Shown piece by piece: positions 32,938 through 42,200 of a stretch of 64,000 nucleotides of DNA. How positions within the stretch are numbered: position 1 is the stretch's first letter; every line of letters starts with the position of its first letter. A program made the translations under genes and the position numbers. A model generated the notes under the pieces. The model had not been told where the DNA came from and did not search any database. It was given only the letters and a program-made list of their open reading frames with translations. Source of the DNA: Parabacteroides chinchillae (GTDB lineage Bacteria; Bacteroidota; Bacteroidia; Bacteroidales; Tannerellaceae); NCBI RefSeq assembly GCF_900108035.1, contig NZ_FNVS01000007.1:124001-188000 (forward strand), given 5' to 3'.

Positions 32938-34082
32938 TATTTGAATTTCAATATACAATCTTTTGAAATAAGAACAGAAACAAGATGATTCTTGTTATCA
33001 GTAAATGAAGCCTCTAATAATCCTTCAGATACTAATTTTCTTAAAGCTTTAGAATAATGAGACCTACAATAGTTACCTGTTATTTGATGTTCCTCAAATA
33101 GATTAAAAGCTGAAATGCTTTTTCCGCAATATGAGGTATAAATGGCTTGCTTTAAATTGTCTATATTTTGCTCTCCTATATCGAACAATTCAGTGATAGG
33201 ATTGATTATTTTCTTTACATCAAAAGTATAAGTATTTATGCCATCGAAAATAGTACCAACATTAGCGAAATCATTGTAGATCGTTTTTATCAAATCAAAT
33301 CCTCTTTTACCTTTTGTTAGATGTACAATATAATGACTGGCGGTATCTATATCTTCTTCTTGAAAACGAAATGCAGTGTAATATACTCTTGTACCTAATA
33401 TCTTTTGATATTCTAAACCTAAGTTATCTATAATAAGTTGAAGCCTTTCAGATACGGATTGTTTAAACTTTCGATCTGATTTAATTGTTTCATAGGTTGT
33501 TGGGAACAAATCACGCATTAAGGGCTCAAATTTTTCATTTTCTAATGCAGGATGTATTCTTTTAGTATTTATGAATAAAAAAATTTCATTCCCCCAATTT
33601 TGCAAAAATTGAGCAAGTACATTTGTTTCAATACCTTTATATCCAAAAGGGTCTATAAAGAGTAGTGCGGGAGATTCATTGCAACGCCCCACGTGAGTAC
33701 TTTTAATCAAATATTGCGTTATTGGTTTCCATTCTCCGACTGTACGGTTAGAAAAAAATGGATTAATAGTAAAAGTTCCTAGTGGAAATTCCGTCATGAA
33801 ATTTGTCTCTAATTGTTCTTTATAAGTATTATCATTAAATATGAATCGAACGTGTTGTTGCAAAAAACTATTTTTCAAGCAGTTTCGTGCAACTAATAAA
33901 GGGGTTGATTCGTTTCCGTCTTCGTACTTTCCAGGACCAGCGAATAGGTCTATATATCTTAATTCTTTTGGTTTATGTTTATTAATTATAATATTACAAT
34001 ACTTAGGAAAATACTCAGAAACAATACTAGCCTTAATTCTTGAAGACATGGTTTGCTGTTCAAAAAACTGGTTCTCTTTCAT
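32937..34082 (-). CDS. tcmP: Three-Cys-motif partner protein TcmP
   Basis: A 381-residue protein of the TcmP family, known as the genomic partner of DUF5131. The N-terminal half looks like a Rossmann methyltransferase: motif I YIDLFAGPGKYEDG at 43-56 and a motif-IV-like LLFIDPFGYKG at 140-150. The C-terminal 80 residues look like a winged helix (FNLFEEHQITGNYCRSHYSK, ALRKLVSEGLLEASF), so it may bind nucleic acid. The start follows a TAA stop by one base, directly behind the remnant of a type ISP restriction gene, and its stop overlaps DUF5131. Substrate and biological role are not established. Confidence 0.9.
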   Translation of the reverse strand: MKENQFFEQQTMSSRIKASIVSEYFPKYCNIIINKHKPKELRYIDLFAGPGKYEDGNESTPLLVARNCLKNSFLQQHVRFIFNDNTYKEQLETNFMTEFPLGTFTINPFFSNRTVGEWKPITQYLIKSTHVGRCNESPALLFIDPFGYKGIETNVLAQFLQNWGNEIFLFINTKRIHPALENEKFEPLMRDLFPTTYETIKSDRKFKQSVSERLQLIIDNLGLEYQKILGTRVYYTAFRFQEEDIDTASHYIVHLTKGKRGFDLIKTIYNDFANVGTIFDGINTYTFDVKKIINPITELFDIGEQNIDNLKQAIYTSYCGKSISAFNLFEEHQITGNYCRSHYSKALRKLVSEGLLEASFTDNKNHLVSVLISKDCILKFK

Positions 34083-34083
34083 A

Positions 34084-34344
34084 TTATTCTTTAAACTTTA
34101 ATTTAGGTAATTTTTTCACAATATCCGCTGTTTGCACCAACACACTGATCATTTGAGGCTGCAGATTGAAGATATATTTCTCGTCTTTATGTTTACGCGC
34201 CCAATCATTCGGAGCATTGGTGATGTCACTTTTCCTATCTGTGGTTACAGTATAATGTTCCATAATCCACTCAACAGCCGATTTTTCGCTTGCCGCATAT
34301 TCGTAAGCTTCGACCGGAATACTCGTTCTTTCCCAACTGTCCGG
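34084..34344 (-). pseudogene. C-terminal remnant of a type ISP restriction-modification/helicase gene
   Basis: An open frame of 86 codons without a start runs into the base just before tcmP. It reads SWERTSIPVEAYEYAASEKS, AVEWIMEHYTVTTDRKSDI, NAPNDWARKHKDEKYIFNL and ends KKLPKLKFKE. The pattern IPLEAYEYVVNGKSALEW-I-M then D-SDI-NDPND is the extreme C-terminus (specificity-domain end) of type ISP or LlaBIII-like enzymes, which are over 1500 residues long. A TAG precedes it at 34345-34347 and its upstream neighbour is the start of a helix-turn-helix gene in another frame. Some 95% of the gene is therefore deleted. Confidence 0.7.
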
Positions 34345-34414
34345 CTAACCACTTTCCTGTTTTAGCTTGTTCTACCAATACAATTTTTAGCCTGTTTATC
34401 TTTTCTGTTCCCAT
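34271..34414 (-). pseudogene. Truncated XRE-type helix-turn-helix gene fused to the deletion scar
   Basis: From MGTEKINRLKIVLVEQAKTG the frame encodes the first half of an XRE domain (ending KWLAGQLGKNE). The expected continuation (T-V-S-R-W-C type recognition helix) is missing; the frame instead enters the type ISP remnant out of phase and stops. Such helix-turn-helix genes often lie upstream of Bacteroidetes restriction systems. The deletion end point lies near 34325. Confidence 0.65.
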
Positions 34415-34460
34415 ATTCAGTTTGTATTGCAAGTATGCGATAATAGATTGATGATATTTG

Positions 34461-34493
34461 CAAAGGTAGTGATTACCTATGAGAACGAACAAA
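34461..34493 (-). promoter_or_regulatory. Promoter upstream of the scar and tcmP operon
   Basis: On the minus strand, TTTG (34493-34490) and TACCTTTG (34468-34461) are 21 bp apart, matching the Bacteroidales consensus. Transcription would begin near 34454, pass the truncated helix-turn-helix and type ISP remnants, and enter tcmP, DUF5131 and the two small genes. The deletion kept this promoter and brought it within about 370 bp of tcmP. Confidence 0.65.
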
Positions 34494-34720
34494 ATGTTAG
34501 CAAGAATCTTTCTTTATAAGTATATTATTATAGCATAATCATGTCTATGAAGACCGTATCAATCGTTTTATACATATCATTGACCTTACTTTTTTTATTG
34601 CTACCCTTCATTTGTCCTACTTTTGAATCTTTTTGCATCAAACAGTCGGATATAATTTTCAAGTCTTTATTGTAACCATCAGCCTGCCCATGTACCCATT
34701 CGATGACTTTTTTTATCACA

Positions 34721-34889
34721 ATGAATATCAAACACGTCGTTCGGTCAAAAGAAATCTTTGGCGCTGTCCCCCCCCCATGAACTGATAGCCCGGAACTTCA
34801 CAGAGTATCCGACTCCGAACAACCTTCCGTTCCTGGACGAAAAACTAAAGTCATTCCATAAATTAAGAACTAAATTATTAACCGTATGA
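34721..34889 (+). pseudogene. Small ORF broken at a C8 tract
   Basis: An ATG at 34721 opens MNIKHVVRSKEIFGAVPP and stops after the eight C residues at 34769-34776. With seven C residues the frame would continue HELIARNFTEYPTPNNLPFL and DEKLKSFHKLRTKLLTV to the stop at 34887. The composition is protein-like but I do not recognise it; it may be a fragment of a larger element gene. Confidence 0.35.
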
Positions 34890-35370
34890 ATCGAAAAGAG
34901 ATATGAATTGTCAGACGTGACCTGATAGCCGCTGTTAACACTGGTGAGTTTGTGCATATATCCTGTGCAAGGATCGTTGTTTCAATCATGACTGATGAGC
35001 ATGGTGAATTTTTCCGGGCAGCACAGGGAAAACTGTACGGGGGACGGTCAAGATCGATACCACCGAGTAGTTCATGGCAGACTTGAAAAAGTACAGTTAC
35101 ATCAGGGGTGCCTCCTCCAATTGTTATTCTCCCTGCCGGTTTCATATGGATCGGCAGGGATTTTTCTTTTCACTACCGTAGTATTCCCGTCCTGCCGACT
35201 TTCCATGAGGGGGACGGGAATACCGACCTGCTTGCAAAATCTTTTTCCTCTCACGCTCCATATGACAAAAACTGAATATCCATGACTATTCCTGCCAACG
35301 GACTGGTTCTGTTTGGCAGATATCGTTTCTTTCTTTACATTCGCATCAACGAACATTAAAAATTGAGCGT

Positions 35371-35694
35371 ATGGAAATATACTACATTGAAGTCTGTGTC
35401 CTTGAGAGGATGCTGGCACGCGCCGAGAACCTGTCCGCACATGTGGACAGACTGTATGAGAGAAACCGCTGTAAGGAACCCGGAGAGTGACTGGACGGCC
35501 AGGATGTCTGCCTGCGCCTTGACATCTCGCCACGTACCCTGCAGACACTCCGCGATACCGGACGGCTGGCGTTCACCCGCCTCCAGCGCAAGTTCTATTA
35601 CAAGCCAGAGGATGTGGAGAAGCTGATGGCCTACGTCGGCATCAGACGCAAGGAGAAGGCAATGAGAGAAGGAAGGAAGAACGGAAACCTTTAA
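35371..35694 (+). pseudogene. Excisionase-like helix-turn-helix gene with in-frame TGA
   Basis: A 107-codon frame starts MEIYYIEVCVLERMLARAEN and is interrupted by TGA at 35488-35490, after which it continues LDGQDVCLRLDISPRTLQTL, RDTGRLAFTRLQRKFYYKPE and ends KNGNL. The second part is the MerR/excisionase-type DNA-binding domain. Relatives have Trp (E-W-L-D-N-Q-D-V) at the stop, so TGG mutated to TGA. Translation would give only 39 residues without the DNA-binding domain. It is the first of a pair of such genes beside two recombinases, as in several Bacteroides conjugative or mobilizable elements. Confidence 0.78.
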
Positions 35695-35706
35695 AGAGCG
35701 GAAGAG

Positions 35707-35999
35707 ATGGAAGGCATTATCGACAAGGAGAACGAACGTGTCCGCAGGTTCTTTGCCCTGCTGGACAACATGGAGAAAAAGTGGAGCGTCTTGCCCGTGA
35801 CAACCGTCCTCCCTTCAACGGGGAACGGTTCCTGACTGACAGGGAGCTTTCCGGAACGTTGAGGATCAGCCGCAGGTGCCTGCAGGATTACAGGGACCAA
35901 GGGCGGATTCCCTATATCCAGCTTGGCGGGAAGATCCTGTACAGGCAGTCGGACATCGAGAAGCTGTTGGAGGAGAACTATCACGCAGCATTGGTATAA
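35707..35999 (+). pseudogene. Second excisionase-like gene, frameshifted
   Basis: ATG 35707 opens MEGIIDKENERVRRFFALLD NM; the frame is lost at an A5 run (35776-35780). In the neighbouring frame the gene continues ERLARDNRPPFNGERFLTDR, then SGTLRISRRCLQDYRDQGRI and PYIQLGGKILYRQSDIEKLL, a winged-helix excisionase domain, ending at 35999. Six A residues would restore a continuous frame. A GTG at 35781 could in principle start a 72-residue protein retaining the DNA-binding domain, so some function may survive. It is convergent with the recombinase gene at 36066. Confidence 0.78.
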
Positions 36000-36065
36000 T
36001 ATCGTATTCAAGTTTAAGGATTGCCGCCGGAATCGTAAATACAATTCCGGCGGCAATTTTTTTAT

Positions 36066-37277
36066 TTAGCCTGCGGCTTCCTTGCCGGCCGCAGGCTTTC
36101 TTCTTTCCATCAGCCGGTCCATGTCCGAGGATATCTTCCGGTCGGTGACCTGGGCGTAGACCTGCGTGCTGTCGATATTCGTATGGCCCATTATCCTGGC
36201 GATGCTCTCTATCGGAATGCCCGCGGTCAGTGTCAGGGTCCCGAACGAATGCCGGGCCATGTGGTAGGACAGGTTCTCTTTCATGCCTAATGCCACGCCC
36301 ATTCCATGTACCTCGTACCAGAGGACATCGCGGACCGGCAGCGGGAATACCGGCCTGTCGTCATCCGTGGTGTTGTAAAGATCCAGTATCTGTCCGGCTA
36401 TGGGATGCAGCGGGATGAACGCCTCCACGTCCGTTTTGGCGCGGCGGATGCGGATATACCTTCTTCCTTCCGAGGTCGTTCCGATGTGACGGGGATGGAG
36501 AGCCCTCGTATCCGCGTAGGCCAGACCGGTCAGCGAGGAGAAGATGAACGTCCTGCGCGCCAGCTCCATCATCGGGTCGGGCAGCGGGGTTTCCATCATC
36601 CGCTTCAGTTCACTGCGGCTGATATGCCTTAGTTTAGGTGCTTCTTTCCTCTCGTATGCCACGTCCTCTATCGGGTTGGCACGCAATACTTCCCGGTCCA
36701 CGGCGATGTAGATGAGCCGGTTGAGCCAGCACAGGCAGTGGTTCACGTGTCCGTTCCTGTGTCCCAGCTCCTTCTTGAGAAAGACCTTGAACGATTCGGC
36801 GAACTCTTCGGTGATATCCGAAAAGGCGATGTCCTTCATCCCGCGGGATTCGATGAACTGCCTGAGGTTAAGCTGCGTGGTCTTCGACTGGCGGTAGGTG
36901 GAGGTGGAATTGATCTCCTTGGAGCGGACCCTAAGCCGTTCGCGTTCCACCTCTCCGGCCTGCAGGAGGTATTCCGGCACGGAATTGGCACCGGATACGG
37001 TGGTCTTGAGCAGCTCGGCCGTGACCACTCCCTGGTTCCTCAGCAGGTTCCCGTACGCCTCTTCCAGCCGGCTTCGGAAGGCGGCAAGGCGGTTGTTCTC
37101 CCTGGCTGTTTTGATTTCACACTTCTTGCTGTCCCAGTCTCCGGGTTTGCAATAGATGCCTGTCGTGACAGCCGATTTCTTTCCGTCGATGCTGATCCGG
37201 CAGAGGACGGCGGTCGTGCCGTCCGATTTTACCTTGTTACGGTTGATGTAGAATAAAAGCTTGAATGTACTGCGCAT
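36066..37277 (-). CDS. Tyrosine recombinase, distal of a tandem pair
   Basis: A 403-residue phage-type integrase. Arm-binding start MRSTFKLLFYINRNKVKSDG; core-binding domain at about 110-215; catalytic domain with box I Arg in FSSLTGLAYADTRAL, Lys in RRAKTDVEAFIPL, HMARHSFGTLTLTAGIP (H-x-x-R-H), IMGHTNIDSTQVYAQVTDR with the nucleophile Tyr. All catalytic residues are present. It lies 19 bp after the other recombinase on the same strand, so they are cotranscribed. Coding G+C is well above the neighbours. It probably moves the element carrying the broken excisionase genes and may act jointly with its neighbour. Confidence 0.93.
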   Translation of the reverse strand: MRSTFKLLFYINRNKVKSDGTTAVLCRISIDGKKSAVTTGIYCKPGDWDSKKCEIKTARENNRLAAFRSRLEEAYGNLLRNQGVVTAELLKTTVSGANSVPEYLLQAGEVERERLRVRSKEINSTSTYRQSKTTQLNLRQFIESRGMKDIAFSDITEEFAESFKVFLKKELGHRNGHVNHCLCWLNRLIYIAVDREVLRANPIEDVAYERKEAPKLRHISRSELKRMMETPLPDPMMELARRTFIFSSLTGLAYADTRALHPRHIGTTSEGRRYIRIRRAKTDVEAFIPLHPIAGQILDLYNTTDDDRPVFPLPVRDVLWYEVHGMGVALGMKENLSYHMARHSFGTLTLTAGIPIESIARIMGHTNIDSTQVYAQVTDRKISSDMDRLMERRKPAAGKEAAG

Positions 37278-37296
37278 GATAATAATTGTTTAAGGA

Positions 37297-38526
37297 TTAA
37301 AGAATAAGTTTCAAATCGCGGGTTGCCTCGACGAACCTGTCCATGTCCTCGAACAGTCGCTTCGGGGTTACACGGGCATATATCTGGGTAGTCTTTATGT
37401 TGGAGTGTCCCAGCATTTTGCTGATGGTCTCGATCGGCACTCCCTCCTCGAGCGTGACCAATGAGGCGAAAGAATGCCTTCCCATGTGGTAGACAAGGTC
37501 CTGGCTCAGCCCCGCCATCAGGCGCAGGGATTTCATGTTTGCCCTGAGCGTGTGGTAGTCCTGCGGCGGGAAGAGGGTGGTGCGGGTATTGTCACGGTAC
37601 TTCTCGATCAACGCGAGTGCTTCCGGCAGCAGCTTGACGCGTCCGAGGTAGTCGGTCTTCTTTCGCCGGTATTTCAGCCAGAGGCTGCCCTCGTCATCCG
37701 TGAAGAGGTTCTCCCGGGTGATGCTTACCGCATCGGCATAGGCAGTGCCGGTGTAACAGGCAAAGAGGAAGAGGTCTCGGGTGATGACATGTGACCTGCG
37801 TTTTTCCGGTATCTCCAGATCACGCAGCTTCTCGAAATTCTCACGGCTGAGTGCTTTCGGTGTTGTCTCCTTCTGCTTGGGCAGCTTGAAGTGGCAGAAA
37901 TGGTATTTCTCCGAGTGCCCTTCCTTGTAGGCGATGCGGCAGATCTTTTTTAGGATGGACAGGTAATGGCGCACCGTCTCCATAGCCAGTTTCTTCCTTT
38001 CCAGGCAGAAGTCCTGATAGTCACGGATGAACTGCTCGTTGAGCTGTCCGAAGGCGAGGTCCGAGACCTTGAATTCCGTTTTGATGAATTCGGCAAGGGT
38101 GCGCCGGGTGTACACGTAGGTCGACATTGTCGTCGGCGCACGGTCCACGCCGACACGGGTCTTCATCTCCTCGTTGTGCCGGTCGAGAAGTTTGAGCAGG
38201 GTCATCTGCATGCCCGCGTTACCCTGGAACATGTCCCTGACCGCGGCGGCATCGAAATCCTTTTTCCTTTCCATGAGGGAATTGAAGGCCGAGTGTACGG
38301 CAAGCAGCAGCCTCTCTATCTTTTCATTGGTCTCCACCGCTTCCCGGCTCTTGCCATTCAATCGGCTCTCACGCGCGTTCCATAGCCCAGGGGTACAGGA
38401 GAGCTTGCAGCTGAACTGCACCATCGTGCGGTTGAGGGTGATCCGTCCCATGATCGGGGCCTTGCCGGTCTTGTCCGGCTCGCTCTTTTTCAGGTAGAGC
38501 AGCACCTTGAATTTTTCTACTTTCAT
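37297..38526 (-). CDS. Tyrosine recombinase, proximal of a tandem pair
   Basis: From MKVEKFKVLLYLKKSEPDKT it is 409 residues; the longer frame from 38607 adds a 27-residue leader unlike the family. Catalytic landmarks: FACYTGTAYADAVSI (box I), KYRRKKTDYLGRVKLL (Lys), YHMGRHSFASLVTLEEGVP (H-x-x-R-H), MLGHSNIKTTQIYARVTPKR with the nucleophile Tyr. The protein is intact. It is related to, but clearly distinct from, the downstream recombinase, so the pair is not a recent duplication. Paired recombinases with two small helix-turn-helix genes are a module of some Bacteroides integrative elements. G+C-rich like its partner. Confidence 0.93.
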   Translation of the reverse strand: MKVEKFKVLLYLKKSEPDKTGKAPIMGRITLNRTMVQFSCKLSCTPGLWNARESRLNGKSREAVETNEKIERLLLAVHSAFNSLMERKKDFDAAAVRDMFQGNAGMQMTLLKLLDRHNEEMKTRVGVDRAPTTMSTYVYTRRTLAEFIKTEFKVSDLAFGQLNEQFIRDYQDFCLERKKLAMETVRHYLSILKKICRIAYKEGHSEKYHFCHFKLPKQKETTPKALSRENFEKLRDLEIPEKRRSHVITRDLFLFACYTGTAYADAVSITRENLFTDDEGSLWLKYRRKKTDYLGRVKLLPEALALIEKYRDNTRTTLFPPQDYHTLRANMKSLRLMAGLSQDLVYHMGRHSFASLVTLEEGVPIETISKMLGHSNIKTTQIYARVTPKRLFEDMDRFVEATRDLKLIL

Positions 38527-39241
38527 AACGCTCTTTTTTAGGTTGTAAAAATACTCCTTTGAAAAGCGTCCTTTGGCATGCAAAACATTGATAAACAGTG
38601 AATACAAATCCGCTTTGTTCCTATCGGTAAAAATTCGGTTACCTGCCGTTGTTTCCGAAACAGGCGGCTAACAGTCTGGTAACTGAAACGCTGCAATATT
38701 TTGTTTTCTTTTGCAGGTCTGTCTGTTCTGCAATTCTTGCAAAATACTTAATTATAAACGTTTTACGTTTAATTATCGTCATTCTGTTTTTTATTGCATT
38801 TCTAAATATTACTTATGTGAGCCGTCATAGCTATGCCATATTGTTTATTAGAAGAAGATGTCGATATCAAGTATATTCAAAGTCTACTAAGGCATAGCAG
38901 TATTGTAACCACCTAAATTTACACGCATGTTAATTCTAATAAAACAGAAGAAGATTCTATACAACAAACACTCAAGAAACAAAATAGAAATCAAAATATA
39001 ATTATGAGGCCATTGGTTAATCAACTGTTGAATAATTGCCCAAAAGTGACATTTACTGCCATCTGAGTTGGATGTATAATGCCTGCTAATGAGATTTTGA
39101 ATGGTAAGGTGATGGAAAAATAGATCTGATACAATTTGTTTATGTATAAATCAATGGCTACTGTTGTATTTTATCGAAGATGTATTGATTTGTAATAAGT
39201 TACATCATAGATGAATAAAAAGTCAATAAGATAAAAATAAT
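38527..39241. other. Intergenic region between recombinases and SF1 helicase
   Basis: 715 bp with no supported gene. It is the shared upstream region of the divergent recombinase pair and helicase. An imperfect palindrome TAAACGTTTTACGTTTA lies at about 38756-38772 and could be a recombinase core or arm site. I see no tRNA end or direct repeat that would define attL or attR. Confidence 0.5.
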
Positions 39242-42200
39242 ATGGATTATATGCAGATACTCTCTTGCTGGCATAAGTTAGAACATTTTTCTCCAGCTCT
39301 TTTACCCAAAGATAAAAGTATAAAGCCACTGAAGGAACTTCCTTGGATGCTCCCTTTGGAATCCAAAGACCCGAAAAAAACAATTCAATACACTATCTAT
39401 ATAGGGGTGTTTTCTCAAATGTCTGTTTCTGATTTCGTGAAAGATTTCTTTAAAGATGAAAGTAATAATCCGAACGTAACAAATGCCAAAGTATGCTATG
39501 CTTCTCTTAAATTGGATAATCAAGGAGTATATATACAAAGCACATTAGGATTTTCTACTATGCCATGGGCTTTGAGACAGTTGGAGGCAGGTAAAGTGAA
39601 TACCGATTCCTGGTCGGAAGATTTTGATAAATTGAGAAAGAACTTGTTAGAGCGATTGGGCGAGAATAGGAAGGAACTTGCGGAAGATTACTCAAGTTAT
39701 TTGTCGAAGATCCAGACGTTGGAAAATCTTCAACAGATACAAACTTTAATCATACAAGACTTAAAGTGGAGCACTTCGCCAGATACTGAAATATATGTTC
39801 GAATAGAAGAAATATACAAGAAAAACAATACTTCAGATAAGGAAGAAGCGAATGCAGACCTATTAAACAGTTTCTACATCGATGATTTGGAGCGAATAAT
39901 TACTTCATCCGAAAAAGGAAGTTACAATACCGCTTTCCGTAATTATCTGAATGCCTGCTTGAATAAAGACTTTGTTCATTCCGATCTGTCGCTTCATCCA
40001 GAGATATTAAGAGAATGCTTGATCCCGGAGAATTATCCAGATGGTTGTTGGCCATCTCCCTATGCAGCGAGTTTGATGCAACAGTTTGCCGTGAATACTG
40101 TCTGTAAAGAGTTATCAGGGGAAAAACAGGAGGGTATATTCTCGGTAAACGGACCTCCGGGCACTGGAAAGACTACTTTACTAAGAGATATCATCGCCGC
40201 TATTCTGGTGAAACGAGCCAAAAAGATGGTAAACTTTATTGATCCGGCAAAAGCATTCCGCAAGATAGGTGAAGTGCAAGTGAGTAGTGGAACATATCGG
40301 GCGTTTATTTATGCGCCGGATTCATCAATTTGTGACGGAGGTATAGTTGTCGCTTCATCCAATAACGGTGCGGTAGAAAATATATCGAAAGAGCTTCCTT
40401 TAAAAAAAGAGGCAAAAGGCTATTCGGATCAGGTTGGCTATTTCCGGCAAGTGAGTGAGGAATGCTTGGGTGAAGAGAGTTGGGGACTAATTGCCGCTGT
40501 AATGGGCAATAAAGAGAATCAACGAAAATTGATATACAGCATTTGGGATGGTGACTCGGAGAAGGAAACCTATACTTTAAAACAGCATCTGAAGAACCAT
40601 AAACCAACAAAAGAAGAATGGCTGAATATTGTCGCGTCTTTTAAAAATAAACTTGAAGAGGTGGAGACTGAGAAATTCCGTCTAACTGGTTTTATGAAAG
40701 ATGCGGAAAACTTAGAAAAACTTCGTATTCGGCTTGAAGAAGCTGAAAGCTATTTATCTCATGTCAGTGAGGAACTGGATGGACTGCTTGAGGAGAAAGG
40801 TTTATTGTCTGCTGAGATAGAAAGAGGTAAACAACAAAAAGAAGATGCTATGGTGGAATTGAAACTATTGCAATCTAATCGCCCTGGCTTTTTTATCTAT
40901 TGGTTTAATAAGGCGGTGCGAACCCAATATAAAAAGGTCTTAACTGCTGCTTTCTCGGAATATAATCAATTATCTGAAGAGATAACCAAGCAGAAAGCCT
41001 TGTTGCAAACACTTGGCTTACGTACAGAAAAACAAAGAAAAATACAAGAACAAAGCCAAAAGGAATATAACAGACTAAATGGCGACTATGCCCAGTTGTC
41101 GAAATCGATTGAAGCCGCCCGTCAGGAATTGAAAGGAGCCTACGCCGATGCTTCATACTGGCAACGGATCGAATCAAAGGAGGTACAGGAAACCTCTCCT
41201 TGGTATTCGAAGAGACTTAAACAATTGCAATCCGAGTTGTTCATTGAAGCAATGAAAGTGAACGAGTTGTTTATACTGCGAGCCAATGTCATGTCGAGCC
41301 GCATAAAAACAACGCTGGAGGGTTTCTTCAGTTTTCTTAAAACAGGAGGAGATCTTACGGAAAAAGAAATACAGGCGATGTGGAATACATTTTGGCTGAT
41401 AGTCCCTGTTATTTCTTCCACATTTGCTTCCATTCAACGCATGTTTAGTCAAATGGGAACAGGAACAATCCCCTGGCTATTTGTAGACGAGGCAGGGCAG
41501 GCTGTTCCACAAGCGGCGGCAGGAGCTATCTGGCGCTCTAAACGGGCTGTTATCGTAGGAGATCCTTTTCAGATAGAACCCGTTGTTACAATACCTGAGC
41601 AGATTGTCAATAATATCAGCCGTCATTTCGGATTGGATAAAACACAGATACAGACTTCTCTTTCTGTTCAGTCAATGGTCGATCGTGCCAATCCGTATGG
41701 TTGGATAACGAATGATATTTGGACCGGCTCTCCGCTACGGGTGCATCGCCGCTGTGTCGACCCGATGTTTTCCATAGCCAATGAGATCGCATATAATGGC
41801 ATGATGTATAACTCTACTTTGGCAGATAGTTCTCTACTGTTTATGCAGAATGGATTTGTGCAGGTGGAGGGCAAGGTGAGTGGACGGCATTACGTACCGG
41901 AACAAGGTGCTCTGATCAGGCAAATGATCATTGATGAGATATGCCACCAACAGGATCTGCCCGATTTGTTCGTGATCTCTCCATTCTCGGAAATACCATC
42001 CATCTTGAAAAAAGAATTACGTCAGCCTATTAAGCAAGCACTGGCTACTTATAAATCAATAGAAGACAACGAACTAAAAAAGTGGTTGGACGCCCACATC
42101 GGAACAGTCCATACGTTTCAAGGTAAGCAAGCAGCAGGTGTAATTTTATGTCTGGGGCTGGATGAGAAGTCTAAAGGGGCTGCTTCCTGGGCTTCATCCA

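Noticed and set aside
35488-35490. In-frame TGA where relatives have Trp, possible stop-codon recoding
   Set aside because: Bacteroidales use TGA as a stop, many genes here end in TGA, and no tRNA or SECIS-like signal is visible; a nonsense mutation is simpler.
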